Part shown: in pieces, positions 1 through 8,148 of the stretch
Layout: each line of letters starts with the position of its first letter
Position numbering within the stretch: the stretch's first letter is position 1
Origin: Sphingopyxis sp. LC363
GTDB taxonomy: Bacteria; Pseudomonadota; Alphaproteobacteria; Sphingomonadales; Sphingomonadaceae
NCBI RefSeq assembly: GCF_000756385.1
Contig: NZ_JNFC01000034.1
Location: 149,532 to 213,531, forward strand
DNA length: 64,000 bases
Direction of reading: 5' to 3'
Position numbers and translations under genes: made by a program
The notes under the pieces: generated by a model
What the model was told of the DNA's origin: nothing
Seen by the model: the letters and a program-made list of their open reading frames with translations, nothing else
Database searches by the model: none

Positions 1-352
1 CCGCTTCGTAACGCGGGTCATACCCGCCACTATAATATGGATCATAAGCGGGCGGCGGCGGATAGCCGGCGCCATGGCCTTCGATCGTGCCCTCGTAGCG
101 CCCTTCGTAGACGCGTCCGTCGGGCGCTTCATAGGTGCCGTCCCACGTGCCGCTCCAGCGGCCCTCGGCATCATAGGTGCCGTTCACGGTGCGATAGTCG
201 ACCTCGCTCGGCACGCGGTCGGGATAGCCGGTGTAGACGCGCGTATCGGGATCGGCGGGAACGCCATAGTCGAGTGCGGGCTGTTCGGCGCGGGCATGAC
301 CCGCCAGCAACAGCGACCCCGCGGCCAATCCCAACAACACGAACGTGCGCAT
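1..352 (-). CDS. Secreted Tyr/Gly-rich hypothetical protein (3' end outside window)
   Basis: The frame opens at an ATG at 352 and runs off the left edge of the window, so only the first 117 residues are visible. The N-terminus is a clear signal peptide of about 22 residues (hydrophobic LLGLAAGSLLLAG core ending AHARA). After it come GTYDAEGRW, GTWDGTYEAPDGRVYEG and RYEGT motifs, which resemble MORN-like 'G-Y-EG' repeats, then a PPPPAYDPYY stretch rich in Pro and Tyr. I cannot assign a function. The composition suggests an exported or envelope-associated protein. A CtrA-like box lies about 40 bp upstream. Confidence 0.7.
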   Translation of the reverse strand, partial: MRTFVLLGLAAGSLLLAGHARAEQPALDYGVPADPDTRVYTGYPDRVPSEVDYRTVNGTYDAEGRWSGTWDGTYEAPDGRVYEGRYEGTIEGHGAGYPPPPAYDPYYSGGYDPRYEA

Positions 353-388
353 GACTTGCTCCCTGTTCCCTCGGCCCGAACCGATTGG

Positions 389-403
389 TTAACAGCTTGT
401 TAG
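389..403 (-). promoter_or_regulatory. CtrA-like box upstream of the secreted protein
   Basis: The sequence TTAA-CAGCTTG-TTAG matches the alphaproteobacterial CtrA consensus TTAA-N7-TTAA with one mismatch. It sits 37-51 bp upstream of the ATG at 352, where a response-regulator site would overlap a promoter. The match is to a short consensus, so chance occurrence is possible. Confidence 0.35.
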
Positions 404-466
404 CAAAAATGGCGTGTGTTCGCGATTCCGTTAACCGTGAAGTTTATGTCCCGATTTGGGGCGGGT

Positions 467-955
467 TTAGCTTGCGAGCGAAGCCGCGATGCGCGCCACC
501 AGCGCTTCGGCGCCCGCCTGGTCGGCGGCGGTGAAGCGCGCGGGGGTCGGGCTGTCGAGGTCGAGCACGCCGACCAGCCGGTCGTCCGCGATCACCGGCA
601 CGACGAGTTCGCTGCGGCTGTCGGCGTCGCACGCGATATGGCCGGGGAAGGTGTGGACATCGTCGACGCGCTGGGTGGCGCGCAGCCGCGCGGCGGCACC
701 GCACACGCCCTTGTCGAGCGCGATGCGGATGCACGCCGCCTTGCCCTGGAACGGGCCGAGCACGAGTTCGCTGCCGTCGAAGCGGTAGAAGCCCGCCCAG
801 TTGAGGTCGGGGATCGCCTGCCAGATCAGCGCCGCGACATTTGCCATATTGGCGATGCCGTCGCGCTCGCCCGCGACGAGCGACGCGGCGGCGTCGCCCG
901 CCTCGGCCCATAATTCGGCGGGATCGGTGGCCGAGAAGGAGAGGGCGTAGGACAT
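467..955 (-). CDS. msrC: Free methionine-(R)-sulfoxide reductase (GAF-domain fRMsr)
   Basis: This 162-residue single GAF-domain protein should reduce free methionine-(R)-sulfoxide in the cytoplasm. Core motifs are NWAGFYR (52-58), GPFQGKAAC (67-75), GVCG (83-86) and HIACD (106-110). Cysteines at 75, 85 and 109 have exactly the spacing (10 and 24) of the three catalytic/resolving cysteines of E. coli fRMsr (84, 94, 118). The ATG at 955 is chosen because it overlaps the stop codon of the upstream peptidase by one base (TAATG) and gives the usual family length. A start at 979 would add eight unneeded residues inside the upstream gene. The coupling suggests co-transcription with the peptidase. 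Confidence 0.92.
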   Translation of the reverse strand: MSYALSFSATDPAELWAEAGDAAASLVAGERDGIANMANVAALIWQAIPDLNWAGFYRFDGSELVLGPFQGKAACIRIALDKGVCGAAARLRATQRVDDVHTFPGHIACDADSRSELVVPVIADDRLVGVLDLDSPTPARFTAADQAGAEALVARIAASLAS

Positions 956-3138
956 TATTCGACGTTCAGCCCGGTCCATTTCGCCGCAAAGGCATATTTG
1001 TCGGCCGCTTCGGCGATGATCTTGTCGGTCGGCTTGCCGCTGCCGTGGCCGGCGCGGGTTTCGACGCGGATCAGATGCGGCTTGTCGCCCGCATCGGCGT
1101 GCTGGAGCGCGGCGGTATATTTGAAGCTGTGCCCCGGCACGACGCGGTCGTCGGTATCTGCGGTCGTCACCAGCACCGCCGGATAGGCCGTTCCGTCCTT
1201 GATATTATGATAGGGCGAATAGGCGAGCAGATTCTTGAAATCACCTTCCTTTGACGGATAGCCATAATCGTCGACCCAATAGCGGCCGGCGGTGAAGCGG
1301 TCGAAGCGCAGCATGTCCATCACCCCGACCGCGGGCAGCGCCGCGGCGAACAGGTCGGGGCGCTGGTTGGTCACCGCGCCGACGAGCAGGCCGCCGTTCG
1401 ACCCGCCCTCGATTGCGATCTGGCCCTTGCCCGCGATGCCTTCGGCGATCAGATATTCGCCCGCGGCGATGAAATCGTCGAAGACATTCTGCTTCTTGTC
1501 GAGGCGCCCGGCGTCGTGCCACGCCTTGCCATATTCGCCGCCGCCGCGCAGATTCGCGATCGCGAGAACGCCGCCCTTGTCGACCCAGGCGAGCCGCGTC
1601 GGCGAGAAGGCCGGGGTCAACGACACGTTGAAACCGCCATAGCCATAAAGCAGCGTCGGCGATCCCTTGCTGCGATCGAGGCCCTTTTTCATCACGACGA
1701 ACATCGGCACGTCGGTGCCGTCCTTCGACTTGTAGAAACGCTGTTCGACGGTGAAGTCGGCGGGCTTGAAGGTCAGCTTGGGCTCGGCGAAAATCTCGCT
1801 CTTCCCGGTCTGTGTGTCGAAACGATAGATCGTCGTCGGGCGCGCATAGCTCGAAAAGGCGTAGAAGGTTTCGGGATCGCTCGACTTGCCGCCGAAGCCC
1901 GATGCCGAACCGATGTCGGCGAGATTGATGTTGGCGATCGGCTTGCCGTCGAGCGCGACCATCCGCGCCTCCGACTTCGCATCGCCGAGATAGGAGAGAA
2001 TGATGCGATTGCCGACGCGCGATGCGCCGACCAGCGTCGCCTCATTCTCGCCGACGATCTGCGTCAGTTCGCCGGGCTTCTTGACGTCGAAAGACACGAT
2101 CCGTCCGCGCGGCGCGTCCTTGTTGGTGAGGAAGGTGAAGCGCGTGCCCGCGTTGGTCACATATTCCCAATTGTTCGCATAATCGTCGACGAGGGTGATC
2201 GGCTTCGCGCCGGGCTTGCCCGCCGGATACAGCGTCAGGCCATAGCGTTCGTCGGTGCCTTCGGACGAGACGACGAGCAGATATTTGCCGTCGTCGGTGA
2301 CGATCGCGCTGTTGTTGAGCTTGGGCTTGTCGGGGGTCGCGTGGATCAGCACATCCTCGCTTTGCGGTGTACCGAGCTTGTGGAAATAGACGCTGTGATT
2401 CTCGTTCAAGGACTGGAAGGCCTCGCCTTCCTCTGGTTCGGGGAAGCGCGAATAATAAAAGCCGCTGCCGTCCTTCGCCCAGTCGAGCGCCGAGAATTTC
2501 ACCCAGCGGATCATGTCGGGCAGGTCGCTCCCGGTCGCGACGTCCATCACCCGCACGACGCGCCAGTCGGTGCCGCCGTCCTGCACAGAATAGAGGAGAT
2601 ATTTGCCGTCTTCCGACGGGCTCCATTCGGCGAGCGCGGTTGCGCCGTCCTTGGTCCACAGGTTCGGATCGATCAGCACGCGGCCTTCGCCCTTCAGCCC
2701 TTCGCGCACATAGAGCACCGACTGCGGCTGCAGCCCGTCGTTGCGGCTGTAGAAATAGCGGCTTCCGGCCTTGGTCGGCAGGCCGAAGCGTTCGTAATCG
2801 TAAAGCTCGGTCATCCGGGCCTTGAACGCGTCGCGGCCAGGCAGCGTGTCGAGATAGGCGTCGGTCACCTCGTTCTGCGCCGCTACCCAGTCGGCGACCT
2901 TCGGATTGACGCGGACGTCGTCTTCAAGCCAGCGATAGGGATCGGCGACGTCGACGCCGAATTGGGGGTCGACCGTGTCGCCGCGCAGGGTGTCGGGATA
3001 GGCGAGCGCCGCGGCGGGGGCCGATGCCGCCGCCGCCTCGGCCGCTCCTTCAGCCGCTTGGGCCGCCGCCGGCGTCATGGCTACCGGAGTCATCAGGGCA
3101 ACCAGCGCGAGCGGGGCGGACAGGCTTTTACGGGACAT
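955..3138 (-). CDS. Prolyl oligopeptidase family protein (S9A), exported
   Basis: The 727-residue serine peptidase carries a signal peptide (about 1-28, ending AAAQA), so it is predicted periplasmic. An Ala-rich linker leads to the seven-bladed propeller region (about 45-460) and a C-terminal alpha/beta hydrolase. Catalytic residues are visible: Ser580 in EGGSNGG, Asp663 in ADTDDRVVPGHS and His698 in RAGHGSGKP, the order and contexts of prolyl oligopeptidase. The NLRGGGEYGKAWH motif typical of S9A follows the first hydrolase strands. The family cleaves short proline-containing peptides. The gene is transcribed with msrC, which overlaps its stop. A second exported S9 peptidase lies at 40161-42233 but belongs to a different subfamily. 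Confidence 0.93.
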   Translation of the reverse strand: MSRKSLSAPLALVALMTPVAMTPAAAQAAEGAAEAAAASAPAAALAYPDTLRGDTVDPQFGVDVADPYRWLEDDVRVNPKVADWVAAQNEVTDAYLDTLPGRDAFKARMTELYDYERFGLPTKAGSRYFYSRNDGLQPQSVLYVREGLKGEGRVLIDPNLWTKDGATALAEWSPSEDGKYLLYSVQDGGTDWRVVRVMDVATGSDLPDMIRWVKFSALDWAKDGSGFYYSRFPEPEEGEAFQSLNENHSVYFHKLGTPQSEDVLIHATPDKPKLNNSAIVTDDGKYLLVVSSEGTDERYGLTLYPAGKPGAKPITLVDDYANNWEYVTNAGTRFTFLTNKDAPRGRIVSFDVKKPGELTQIVGENEATLVGASRVGNRIILSYLGDAKSEARMVALDGKPIANINLADIGSASGFGGKSSDPETFYAFSSYARPTTIYRFDTQTGKSEIFAEPKLTFKPADFTVEQRFYKSKDGTDVPMFVVMKKGLDRSKGSPTLLYGYGGFNVSLTPAFSPTRLAWVDKGGVLAIANLRGGGEYGKAWHDAGRLDKKQNVFDDFIAAGEYLIAEGIAGKGQIAIEGGSNGGLLVGAVTNQRPDLFAAALPAVGVMDMLRFDRFTAGRYWVDDYGYPSKEGDFKNLLAYSPYHNIKDGTAYPAVLVTTADTDDRVVPGHSFKYTAALQHADAGDKPHLIRVETRAGHGSGKPTDKIIAEAADKYAFAAKWTGLNVE

Positions 3139-3222
3139 GGCAAGGCGACCTCATTGGTTGGGAAATTATCGTGCGCCTGTATGTAAGGATCGGCAAGGGG
3201 CGGACAAGGGATTTAGTGCGCG

Positions 3223-4884
3223 TCACGCCGGTTCGAGCGATCCGCGATAGGCGACGATCAACCCGGTGAGCGGCGTAGCGATTTCGACGTCGAAACGAAA
3301 ACGGTCGCCGGTTTCGGTTTCGAAACTCGCCCCATAGGGCATCAGCCAGCGCGGCATTGGCAGGCCGAAAGCCGACCAGCGCCGCGGGACCAGATGGAGC
3401 CGGTCCCGCTCGACGACTAGTGCCATCGCAAACGACAGCACCCCGAAGCGTTCGACCAGCAGATATTCGTTCCGGCCGGTGCCGCGCGATTGGTGCGACG
3501 AAAAGCGCTTGCCGGCGAAATCGCGGGTCCAGCGTTCGCCGCCGGTTTCGGGGTCGAACGCGACGCTGAGGGGGGCTCGCTCAGCCGCTTTCGGAAAGCG
3601 CATCGTTGCGGCCGCGATCCGTGCGAGCAGGCCCGTGCCGCGGCGGACTTCGGCATGGCCCTGCCACCGGCGCGCGGCCTTGCTGCCGTGAAGCTCCCTC
3701 AGCCGCGGTGGCAGCGTGTCGAAAGCGGAGCCGAGAATCCGGCGATAAAGCGGCGCGTCGGGCTCTTCGCTGCGAAAGCCGGTGTGGATCGAGCGGCCAT
3801 CGAACAGCGCATCATAATCCGCCAGCGTCAGCGCATCGACGCTCGACCGCGCACCGGCGGGGGGACGGTTACCGGCGAGCCATTTGCGGACGATCGCCTC
3901 GATCGCCATCGACGGAATATAGGGGCCGTCGTCACCCTCGGCCAAAAGATGCCAACTGCGCTCGACCGCCCGGCCGTCCGCGATGCCCCGGGCGTGCACA
4001 AACATGCCGCCGCGATGCTCGCCGAAGCGCATCCGGTTGAGCACGGCATAGAAGAGGCGCGAGAATGGCTGGAACGACGGCAGGCGTAAGCGCCTGCGGG
4101 CTTTGGCGAGCAGGTTCAGGATGCGGTGCAAAATCTCGGGCACCGGCCCCGCGCCCATCCAGATATCGGCCATCGCCGGATAGGCGCGCGGCAAAAGCTG
4201 GAGGTCGGGAACATCGACGAGCGAGAAGTGAATATTGCGTAGCGGCAAACGGCCGGGCACCGCGACCGTGAAGCGCATGCTTTCGGCGAGGCCGATGCCG
4301 TGCGTGTCGCGTCCGCCGCGGCGCAGCTTCACCGGCGCGCCGGCGTAGCCGACGACCGCGCGCATGACGTTGAGGCCGATGCCGGCAAAAGGCGACGGCG
4401 CGATACCCCCCTCGACGCTGCGAATATCCATCGTCTGCGCCATTTCGCGCAGCACCGCGCCGGTCAGCGCGGGGAAGCTGCTGACACCCGACAGAACAAA
4501 GACGCCCGCCGCTTTGGCCGCGGCGTCGAAGCGATCGATCCCGAAGACGAAATCGGCACCATCGGCAAAGTCGAGATAGTCGATGCCTGCCGCGATGCAC
4601 GCCTCGACGACATGGTAACGACCGGCGCCATAGTCCTGGAACGGGCCCGAGGCGTCGACGACGAGTTCGGGCGCGAAGCGTCGAAGGGCATCGGCGATGT
4701 CGCGCCGGTCCAGCGCGCAGGGAACCACACGCGGCTTGCCTTGGTAGCGGACGCAGAAGGTTTCGGCGCGGGCGGGGTCGCGGCCGCAGACCAACAATTC
4801 GAGATCGGGGCGATCGGCCAGCAATTCGGCGAGCCGCCCGCCGAAGACGCCATAGCCGCCCAGAATCAAGATCTTCTTCGTCAC
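3223..4884 (-). CDS. Saccharopine-dehydrogenase-like NAD(P)-binding protein fused to DUF4166
   Basis: The 553-residue protein starts with a Rossmann fold (ILILGGYGVFGG, glycines at 9-16) and continues as a saccharopine-dehydrogenase-like oxidoreductase to about residue 360 (DASGPFQDYG and FADGADFV are typical). From about 375 it becomes a DUF4166 domain (PLYRRILG, LPPRLRELH, LSVAFDP, YGASFET). No substrate can be read from sequence; members of this family are not all amino-acid dehydrogenases. It is the last gene of a four-gene minus-strand operon. Its ATG overlaps the stop of the DCC-family gene by 4 bp, which implies translational coupling. A stand-alone DUF4166 protein lies two genes upstream, so the operon encodes this domain twice. 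Confidence 0.85.
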   Translation of the reverse strand: MTKKILILGGYGVFGGRLAELLADRPDLELLVCGRDPARAETFCVRYQGKPRVVPCALDRRDIADALRRFAPELVVDASGPFQDYGAGRYHVVEACIAAGIDYLDFADGADFVFGIDRFDAAAKAAGVFVLSGVSSFPALTGAVLREMAQTMDIRSVEGGIAPSPFAGIGLNVMRAVVGYAGAPVKLRRGGRDTHGIGLAESMRFTVAVPGRLPLRNIHFSLVDVPDLQLLPRAYPAMADIWMGAGPVPEILHRILNLLAKARRRLRLPSFQPFSRLFYAVLNRMRFGEHRGGMFVHARGIADGRAVERSWHLLAEGDDGPYIPSMAIEAIVRKWLAGNRPPAGARSSVDALTLADYDALFDGRSIHTGFRSEEPDAPLYRRILGSAFDTLPPRLRELHGSKAARRWQGHAEVRRGTGLLARIAAATMRFPKAAERAPLSVAFDPETGGERWTRDFAGKRFSSHQSRGTGRNEYLLVERFGVLSFAMALVVERDRLHLVPRRWSAFGLPMPRWLMPYGASFETETGDRFRFDVEIATPLTGLIVAYRGSLEPA

Positions 4885-5279
4885 AATATGCGGTCCCTAT
4901 ATTCGGGCGGGGCGATCCAGCAGCTTTGGCGTTTGCCGAAGAAGCGGTATCGGTTGCGCGCGATCCAGCGATAGACACGATCGCGGAGCGCGGCGGGGAT
5001 CAGACGCAAGACGCCCGCGAGCGCCCATGGGAAGCCGAGCCCTTGATAGATGCCGAGGATGGCATCGCTGTCGCGCCGTACCCGCCCGTCCTCGACGAGG
5101 AGGAGCGTCGTCGGATCGTCGGGGTCGACGCCATTGTGGCGGCAGATCGCGGCGCCGGCGACGCTTTGGACCGAGGCGAGCCGGAACCGTGCCGCCTTGT
5201 CGTGGCGCAGAATGAAGCGGGCGTTCGCCGAACAGAGGATGCATTCGGCGTCGAACAGGATGACCGGACCGTCAGCCAT
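4881..5279 (-). CDS. DCC-family (DUF393) thiol-disulfide oxidoreductase-like protein
   Basis: The 132-residue protein carries the diagnostic DxxCxxC of the DUF393/DCC family (FDAECILC, Cys13 and Cys16) after one beta strand. The rest of the family pattern follows: RFRLASVQS, LLLVEDGRV and a C-terminal RWIARNRYRFFGKRQSCW. The family is predicted to be thioredoxin-like, but reactions are mostly unproven. The start at 5279 (MADGPV) puts the motif at the usual distance from the N-terminus and overlaps the upstream DUF4166 gene by 8 bp. It also overlaps the downstream dehydrogenase-like gene, so all three should be made together. Confidence 0.87.
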   Translation of the reverse strand: MADGPVILFDAECILCSANARFILRHDKAARFRLASVQSVAGAAICRHNGVDPDDPTTLLLVEDGRVRRDSDAILGIYQGLGFPWALAGVLRLIPAALRDRVYRWIARNRYRFFGKRQSCWIAPPEYRDRIL

Positions 5280-5934
5280 CGCGAAACAGGGCGTGCTGAT
5301 TGAGGAGCTCGCCAAAGCGCGGGTGGGTCACCTTGAGGTCGAAGGCGAAGCGGCCGGTGCCCAGATGCTGGTGCGTCACGATTGTGATTCCCGGCGTCAG
5401 CCAGCGCGGAAGGCGGAGGCGGAGGCGGCCGAACTGCCAGAAATAATGGTCGGACGTGAAGATCAGCGCGTCGGCCTCGGCATGCACGCTCAGCGCCATG
5501 CCGAAACCGCCGCCGATATGCTCCTCGAGCCCCGTCGGGCCGGCGAAGCTTTTGGCGCTGTGGATCACCTGCGGATGCCCGCTCCCGCGCCCATAGAGGC
5601 GCGACCAGCATTGGCCGCCGTTCGTCCGATCCTCGCTCACCGCGACCGCTGCGGGAGCAGGGCCGCTCGGTGCAAGCGGCAGCGGCGCACCGATCGGGCG
5701 GCAGAATTGCGCGAGCAGCCAGCCCGCGCGGGACAGGCGCGTCCAGACGATCTCGCCGCTGTAGGTCGCGACCGCGGCGCCCGTCAGACGCTTGCTGAAA
5801 CGGCGGCGAATGTCTTCGGGGAGCGCGTCCCATGCGGCGTGCGCGACGAGGCGGCGAAAGCGATAATCGTAGAGCGTATCCTCGTCGCCCTGCACGACAG
5901 GCGCTTCGACGGGTCTTTTCGCCGTGCCCCGCAC
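5272..5934 (-). CDS. Stand-alone DUF4166 protein
   Basis: The 220-residue protein is a DUF4166 domain (LYDYRFRRLV, LPEDIRRRF, GGGFGMALSV, LRLPRWLTPGI). It resembles the C-terminal part of the dehydrogenase-like fusion at 3223-4884 (both have an LPRWL/PRWLMP turn followed by a strand ending in a TH/ET pair). The start codon is GTG at 5934. A strong AGGAGG ribosome site sits six bases upstream, directly after the TAG stop of the regulator gene at 5945. Function is unknown. It is the second gene of the GbsR-DUF4166-DCC-dehydrogenase operon. Confidence 0.82.
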   Translation of the reverse strand: MRGTAKRPVEAPVVQGDEDTLYDYRFRRLVAHAAWDALPEDIRRRFSKRLTGAAVATYSGEIVWTRLSRAGWLLAQFCRPIGAPLPLAPSGPAPAAVAVSEDRTNGGQCWSRLYGRGSGHPQVIHSAKSFAGPTGLEEHIGGGFGMALSVHAEADALIFTSDHYFWQFGRLRLRLPRWLTPGITIVTHQHLGTGRFAFDLKVTHPRFGELLNQHALFRDG

Positions 5935-5944
5935 CGCCCGCCTC

Positions 5945-6520
5945 CTATCCCGCGTCCTTGCCCTTGCCCGGGCGCCAGTTGATCAGCTTCGTCACGCCGG
6001 CGCCCAATTTGATCAGCCGCATCAGCGCCGGTTTGGGTACGCTCAGCATCTCGTCGTGCCAGCGGCCCATCGTCGTCACGAAATCGAGCATGGCGGCGAG
6101 CCGCGCCTTGGCATCGCTGCTCAATTGCGGGTCGTGCGCGGCACGCGCGACGCAGGCCTTGAGCGCCGCCTCGGCGGGATCGACCTCGCGCGCCTTGCGC
6201 CCCGCGGCGATGCGCGTGACCATTTCCCATATATCTTTCTCGGCTGTGAAATGGTCGCGCCGGGCGCCGAGCAGGGGGACGCGCTCGATCAGCCGCCATC
6301 CGAGGAGTTCCTTGATCGAATTGGAAACGTTCGAGCGTGCGAGCCCGAGCATCTCGGCAATCTCCTCGGCGTGGAGCGGACGGTCGGAAATAAAGAGCAG
6401 CGCATGAATCTGCGCCACCGAGCGGTTGACGCCCCATTGCCCGCCGAGATTGCCCCAATGAAGGATGAACTCGGTCGCGGCGGGGGACAGTTTTGAGGAG
6501 TATTCTTCAATTTCTGTCAT
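5945..6520 (-). CDS. GbsR/MarR-family transcriptional regulator
   Basis: The 191-residue protein has an N-terminal winged helix of the GbsR type (FILHWGNLGGQWG, RSVAQIHALLFI, PLHAEEIAEMLGLARSNVSNSIKELLGW), followed by an effector/dimer region. It is first in a minus-strand operon with DUF4166, DCC and dehydrogenase-like genes and is the likely local regulator. The start at 6520 is chosen over an in-frame extension to 6658 because homology begins at MTEIEEY and the extension runs through a dispersed repeat. The ATG lies inside an 8-bp-arm inverted repeat, which suggests autorepression. The ligand is unknown. Confidence 0.87.
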   Translation of the reverse strand: MTEIEEYSSKLSPAATEFILHWGNLGGQWGVNRSVAQIHALLFISDRPLHAEEIAEMLGLARSNVSNSIKELLGWRLIERVPLLGARRDHFTAEKDIWEMVTRIAAGRKAREVDPAEAALKACVARAAHDPQLSSDAKARLAAMLDFVTTMGRWHDEMLSVPKPALMRLIKLGAGVTKLINWRPGKGKDAG

Positions 6521-6529
6521 AACAGAAAT
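6510..6529. promoter_or_regulatory. Candidate operator overlapping the GbsR-family start codon
   Basis: Perfect inverted repeat: ATTTCTGT (6510-6517) and ACAGAAAT (6522-6529) around a 4-bp spacer that contains the start codon of the regulator on the minus strand. MarR-type proteins bind short AT-rich palindromes of this size, so this is a good candidate for an autoregulatory operator. Confidence 0.55.
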
Positions 6530-6611
6530 ATCGGACACGAGCGATTCTGAGTCAAGCGGGTTTCGCGGCGATCCGCATGGTCCGGTTTCGACCGGAAGCG
6601 GACGTACAGAT

Positions 6612-6638
6612 CCTCCCCATCGCTTCGCGATAGGGAGG
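6612..6638. repeat. Short copy of the dispersed CCTCCC...GGGAGG hairpin
   Basis: A hairpin with CCTCCCCATCGC and CGATAGGGAGG arms around TTCG. It matches the terminal arms of the 172-bp elements at 28099 and 57731. The body of the element is absent, so this is a solo end or decayed copy, between the GbsR-type and UrcA genes. Confidence 0.6.
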
Positions 6639-6778
6639 AGCTTAAGGCCACGCCTCACTCCAAAACAGTCGCGCCGTATCCCGCCGCGGCTATACGGAAG
6701 CTGGACAAAACGCCGGGACGGCGACCGTGCCCGGATCGCCGCCCCGGCTATCGGGGGCCTGCAACAAGGGCCCGCAGA

Positions 6779-7108
6779 TTATTTGCGGATCGAACTGACC
6801 TGGATGTTCTGGTCGCGCGTGGCGCCGGCGATTGCCAGATCGGCCTGTGCAGAGGCGACGCGGCGGGTGTCGCGGCGGCATTCGCGCACCTCATTCTTTC
6901 CTTCGATGTCATAATCGGGCGCAGTTCCGCACACCGTAACCACGGCGCGCCAGATCCGGCGGTCGAGCGTCTTGGCGCCCGCCTCGGTCCTGAGGTCGAG
7001 ATCGCGGTGTGCGACGGCGACGCTTGGATTTGCGGAGGTGGTCTGCGCCGATGCTGGTTGGCCGGCCGATACGGCGGCGAAGGCGGCGAGGATCATAAGC
7101 TTTTTCAT
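6779..7108 (-). CDS. UrcA family protein
   Basis: The 109-residue exported protein has a signal peptide (about 1-21, ending PASA) followed by the UrcA pattern: VAVAHRDLDLRTEAGAKTLDRRI, then AVVTVCG, and a C-terminal Cys in REC. Family members are small secreted proteins of sphingomonads and relatives with no proven activity; the two cysteines may form a disulfide. It is transcribed divergently from a LysR-type regulator, with a perfect palindrome in the shared intergenic region, so the regulator may control it. Confidence 0.8.
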   Translation of the reverse strand: MKKLMILAAFAAVSAGQPASAQTTSANPSVAVAHRDLDLRTEAGAKTLDRRIWRAVVTVCGTAPDYDIEGKNEVRECRRDTRRVASAQADLAIAGATRDQNIQVSSIRK

Positions 7109-7207
7109 CTTGTGTCTCCATCGTCCGGCTCGGGGAGGAGGGGAGGAAGCCGGTCAGATGAAAATAAGCGATCGTCCGGCGTGAAAGGAGCAACGATGTT
7201 GCCGAGA

Positions 7208-7229
7208 CATTCTGCAAAATTGCAGAATG
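7208..7229. promoter_or_regulatory. Perfect palindrome in the UrcA/LysR divergent promoter region
   Basis: Ten-base arms (left arm CATTCTGCAA, right arm its exact reverse complement) are separated by AA. The site contains the T-N11-A arrangement of LysR-type operators and lies 32 bp upstream of the LysR start and 100 bp upstream of the UrcA start. It is the obvious candidate for the regulator's binding site. Confidence 0.65.
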
Positions 7230-7260
7230 AGGCCCGGGCGATTATGACGCACAAGGCGTC

Positions 7261-8142
7261 ATGTATGATTGGAACGACCTCAAGGCCTTTCTGGCGGTGG
7301 CGGAAACGGGCAGCACCCTGTCCGCCGCGCAGGCGCTGCGCGTCAGCCAGACGACCGTTGCCCGGCGCATCGCCGCGCTGGAGGCGGCGACAAGTCTCAA
7401 CCTGTTCGAGCGGCGGCAGGCGGGCTACGCGCTGACCCCCGTCGGCGAAGCGATGCTGGCGAGCGCGATTGCGGTTCGCGATGCCGCCAACCGCTTCGGC
7501 GAAGCGGCGGGCGCGCGGTCGCGCGATGCGGGTGGGACGGTCAGCCTGACGACGATGGAAATCTTTGCGGTGACGATCCTGCCGCCGATCCTCCGCGACC
7601 TGCGCGCCGCGCATCCGGCGATCCATATCCATCTCGACACGTCGGACGAGCCGCGCGATCTTGCCGCCGGCGCCGCCGACATCGCGATCCGCAGCAGCAA
7701 GCAGCCGACCGGCGCGGGCCTCGTCGGGCGGCGCATCGCCGACAATCCCTGGACGGTTTATTGCAGCCGCGACTATGCCGACCGGCATGGTATTCCGCAC
7801 ACGCGCGACGAACTCGCCGCCCATCCCTTCATCGGCGGTGGCGGCGGGGTGTGGGAGCCCTATCAGGCTTGGCTGCGCCAATATGGGCTCGAGGAGTCGG
7901 TCGTGATGCGATACGACACGGCGTCGGGCTTGCTCGCCGGGGTTCGGGCGGGAATGGGCCTCACCGTCCTGCCAGCCTTCCTCGCCGATCGCGAAGCCGA
8001 CCTGATCCGCTGCCTCCCGCCGAAAAGCGAAGATAGTACGGGGCTGTGGCTGCTGACGCACGAACGGCTGCGCCATGTTCCGCGGGTGCGGCTGGTTCTC
8101 GACTTTCTTGCGACCGAACTCGCGAAGCTGGGACGGGGCTAG
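7261..8142 (+). CDS. LysR-family transcriptional regulator
   Basis: The 293-residue protein has the N-terminal LysR winged helix (WNDLKAFLAVAETGSTLSAAQALRVSQTTVARRIAALE, residues about 4-40; ALTPVGEAML closes the domain). A periplasmic-binding-like effector domain follows (about 90-290; TLSL-type strand TVSLTTMEIFAV). The ATG at 7261 gives the standard N-terminus. The gene diverges from the UrcA gene across a 22-bp perfect palindrome. The inducer cannot be inferred. Confidence 0.93.
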   Translation: MYDWNDLKAFLAVAETGSTLSAAQALRVSQTTVARRIAALEAATSLNLFERRQAGYALTPVGEAMLASAIAVRDAANRFGEAAGARSRDAGGTVSLTTMEIFAVTILPPILRDLRAAHPAIHIHLDTSDEPRDLAAGAADIAIRSSKQPTGAGLVGRRIADNPWTVYCSRDYADRHGIPHTRDELAAHPFIGGGGGVWEPYQAWLRQYGLEESVVMRYDTASGLLAGVRAGMGLTVLPAFLADREADLIRCLPPKSEDSTGLWLLTHERLRHVPRVRLVLDFLATELAKLGRG

Positions 8143-8148
8143 GCCGCA

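Noticed and set aside
1516..3186. 556-codon plus-strand frame opposite the prolyl oligopeptidase
   Set aside because: Arg/Gly/Ala-rich translation without any recognisable motif; the minus strand encodes a complete S9A peptidase with all catalytic residues.
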